Source of the DNA: Canna indica
Taxonomy: Eukaryota > Streptophyta > Magnoliopsida > Zingiberales > Cannaceae
Reading direction: 5' to 3'
DNA: 64,000 nucleotides
Assembly (NCBI GenBank): GCA_034359265.1
Contig: CP136898.1
Location: 57,029,501 to 57,093,500 of the forward strand
A program made the translations under genes and the position numbers. Positions 61,901 to 64,000 of the stretch are shown piece by piece. The notes under the pieces were generated by a model. The model was not told where the DNA came from. It searched no databases and saw nothing but the letters and a program-made list of their open reading frames with translations. How positions within the stretch are numbered: the first letter of the stretch is position 1; every line of letters begins with the position of its first letter.

Positions 61901-64000
61901 TTCAACGAAGCCGACTGATTGAACTTTTGGGTATCGGCTAGAAATGCCCAGCAATCTGAGTCCCGAGCGACTCCAGAATATTCACTGTGATGGGAGAAGT
62001 TGTTAATCGAGTTATTTATGACAAACTAATGCAAAGAATTGCACGCTTTTTGCAATAGAATCTTCAACGAAGCCGACTAATTGAACTTTTGGGTATCGGC
62101 TAGAAACGCCCAGCAATCTGAGTCCCGAGCGACTCCAGAACATTCACTGTGATGGGAGAAGTTGTTAATCGAGTTATTTATGACAAACTAATGCAAAGAA
62201 TTGCACGCTTTTTGCAATAGAATCTTCAACGAACCCGACTGATTGAACTTTTGGGTATCGGCTAGAAACGCCCAACAATCTGAGTCCCGAGCTACTCCAG
62301 AACATTCACTGTGATGGGAGAAGTTGTTAATCGAATTATTTTTGACAAACTAATGCAAAGAATTGCACAATTTTTTGAATAGAATCTTCAACGAAGCCGA
62401 CTGATTGAACTTCAGGGTATCGGCTAGAAACGCCCAGCAATCTGAGTCCAGAGCGACTCCAGAACATTCACTGTGATGGGAGAAGTTGTTAATCGAGTTA
62501 TTTTTGATAGATTAAAGCAAAGAATTGCACAATTTTTTGAATAGAATCTTGAACGAAGCCGACTGATTGAACTTCGGGGAATCGGCTAGAAACGCGCAGC
62601 AATCTGAGTCCCGAGCATCTCCAGAACATTCACTGTGATGGGAGAAGTTGTTAATCGAGTTATTTTTGATAGATTAAAGCAAAGAATTGCACAATTTTTT
62701 GAATAGAATCTTGAACGAAGCCGACTGATTGAACTACAGGGTATCGGCTAGAAACGCCCAGCAATCTGAGTCCCGAGCGACTCCAGAACATTCACTGTGA
62801 TGGGAGAATTTGTTAATCGAGTTATTTTTGACAAACTAATGCGAAGAATTGCACGCTTTTTGCAATAGAATCTTCAACGAAGCCGACTGATTGAACTTTT
62901 GGGTATCGGCTAGAAATGCCCAGCAATCTCAGTCTCGAGCGACTCCAGAACATTCACTGTGATGGGAGAATTTGTTAATCGAGTTATTTTTGACAAACTA
63001 ATGCGAAGAATTGCACGCTTTTTGGAATAGAATCTTCAACGAAGCCGACTGATTGAACTTGAGAGTATCGGCTAGAAACGCCCAGCAATCTGAGTCCCGA
63101 GCATCTCCAGAACATTCACTGTGATGGGAGAAGTTGTTAATCGAGTTATTTTTGATAGATTAAAGCAAAGAATTGCACAATTTTTTGAATAGAATCTTGA
63201 ACGAAGCCGACTGATTGAACTTCAGGGTATCGGCTAGAAACGCCCAGCAATCTGAGTCCCGAGCGACTCCAGAACATTCACTGTGATGGGAGAAGTTGTT
63301 AATCTAATTAGTTGTGACAAACTAATGCAAAGAACTGCACAATTTTTGGAATAGAATCTTCAACGAAGCCGACTGATTGAACTTCAGGGTATCGGCTTGA
63401 AATGCCCAGCAATCTGAGTCCCGAGCGACTCTAGAACATTCACTGTGATGGGAGAAGTTGTTAATCTAATTAGTTATGACAAACTAATGCAAAGAACTGC
63501 ACAATTTTTGGAATAGAATCTTCAACGAAGCCGACTGATTGAACTTCAGGGTATCGGCTTGAAACGCCCAGCAATCTGAGTCCAGAGCGACTCCAGAACA
63601 TTCACTGTGATGGGAGAAGTTGTTAATCTAATTAGTTGTGACAATCTAATGCAAAGAACTGCACAATTTTTGGAATAGAATCTTCAACGAAGCCGACTGA
63701 TTGAACTTCAGGGTATCGGCTTGAAACGCCCAGCAATCTGAGTCCCGAGCGACTCCAGAACATTCACTGTGATGGGAGAATTTGTTAATCGAGTTATTTT
63801 TGACAAACTAATGCGAAGAATTGCACGCTTTTTGCAATAGAATCTTCAACGAAGCCGACTGATTGAACTTCAGGGTATCGGCTAGAAACGCCCAGCAATC
63901 TGAGTCCAGAGCGACTCCAGAACATTCACTGTGATGGGAGAAGTTGTTAATCGAGTTTTTTTGATAGATTAATGCAAAGAATTGCACAATTTTTTGAATA

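Larger units (their letters stand above)
51479..62816. repeat. Long-period higher-order organisation of subfamily R
   Basis: A marker monomer (CGCTTTTTGCAATAG, CTTTTGGG, GAAATGCCCAGCAATCTCAG and CTCGAGCGACTCC) starts at 51,479, 53,746, 55,851, 58,928 and 62,816. The spacings are 2,267 bp (14 monomers minus 1), 2,105 (13 minus 1), 3,077 (19 minus 1) and 3,888 (24). After it comes the same short series: GCGAAG/CTTGAGGG/GCATCTCC, GATAGATTAAAGC, CTAATTAGTTGTGAC, GCAAATAATTG/GAATATAATC, GAATTTTTTG/GACTCTAGAAC. At 58,928 the first step is itself duplicated. Unit lengths vary through insertion or loss of blocks in whole monomers. Confidence 0.85.
51477..64000. repeat. Satellite subfamily R, right block, 162-bp monomer
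   Basis: About 77 head-to-tail monomers run to the window end. Leaders are GAGTTATTTTTGAC, GATAGATTAAAGC, CTAATTAGTTGTGAC and GAATTATTTTTGAC. Centres are CACAATTTTTTGAATAG, ACTGCACAATTTTTGG or CACGCTTTTTGCAATAG. The 3' half with the GCGACTCCAGAACATTCACT core is the same as in the left block. Several classes carry GGCTTGAAACG in place of GGCTAGAAACG. Some monomers are 161 bp because of GAGTTTTTTTGATAG (53,099, about 55,529, about 58,605, about 63,948). No gene or insertion is seen here. Confidence 0.97.

Noticed and set aside
1..64000. CRISPR array
   Set aside because: Regular repeats are present, but the repeat occupies the whole period; there are no unique spacers and no cas genes.
1..64000. 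rDNA, tRNA or 5S gene cluster
   Set aside because: No ribosomal or 5S sequence is recognised. The GGTTCGAAAC motif alone, without an acceptor stem or an A-box, does not make a tRNA.
1..64000. Telomeric or subtelomeric repeat
   Set aside because: No TTTAGGG or TTAGGG runs were seen on either strand.

Overview
The window is almost entirely one tandem satellite DNA with a 162-bp monomer: about 387 head-to-tail copies, all in the same orientation. It is interrupted once, by a 5'-truncated LINE at 50,173-51,476. The satellite holds no believable gene, RNA gene, CRISPR array or promoter. The LINE fragment is the only protein-coding-derived sequence. Its C-terminal domain (GDG...WLDPW, a CX2CX7HX4C zinc-binding reverse-transcriptase tail, then IWRERN) is typical of plant L1 elements. 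A nucleosome-sized satellite organised in higher-order repeats fits a plant centromere or pericentromere, or another heterochromatic block. I do not recognise the species or the satellite family.

Layout. 1-26.7 kb: a less regular part of the array, built from nested multi-monomer duplications with repeat distances of 1,780, 2,587/2,425, 1,453, 4,157 and 5,937 bp. It contains 160-bp monomer variants and three partial-monomer junctions. 26,670-49,835: 143 successive monomers of exactly 162 bp with no net indel. Inside this, 41,412-48,539 is a clean higher-order repeat made of 8-, 10-, 8-, 8- and 10-mer units. At 49,026 the array changes sharply to a second monomer subfamily (leader GAGTTATTTTTGA, CACAATTTTTTGAATAG), which continues to the end of the window. 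That block has its own long-period order, with a marker monomer recurring at 51,479, 53,746, 55,851, 58,928 and 62,816.

The LINE lies on the minus strand. It has a poly(A) tail (poly-T on the plus strand) and a 16-bp target-site duplication. Uninterrupted copies of the same monomer junction at 55,849-55,864, about 58,926 and about 61,356 act as empty sites. The element therefore entered one copy after the local repeat pattern had formed, and it has not been spread by array amplification within this window.

Nothing here works as a gene set. The apparent open frames in the satellite are by-products of a monomer length divisible by three. All comparisons were made by eye; identity percentages and copy counts would need a dot plot or a tandem-repeat decomposition.
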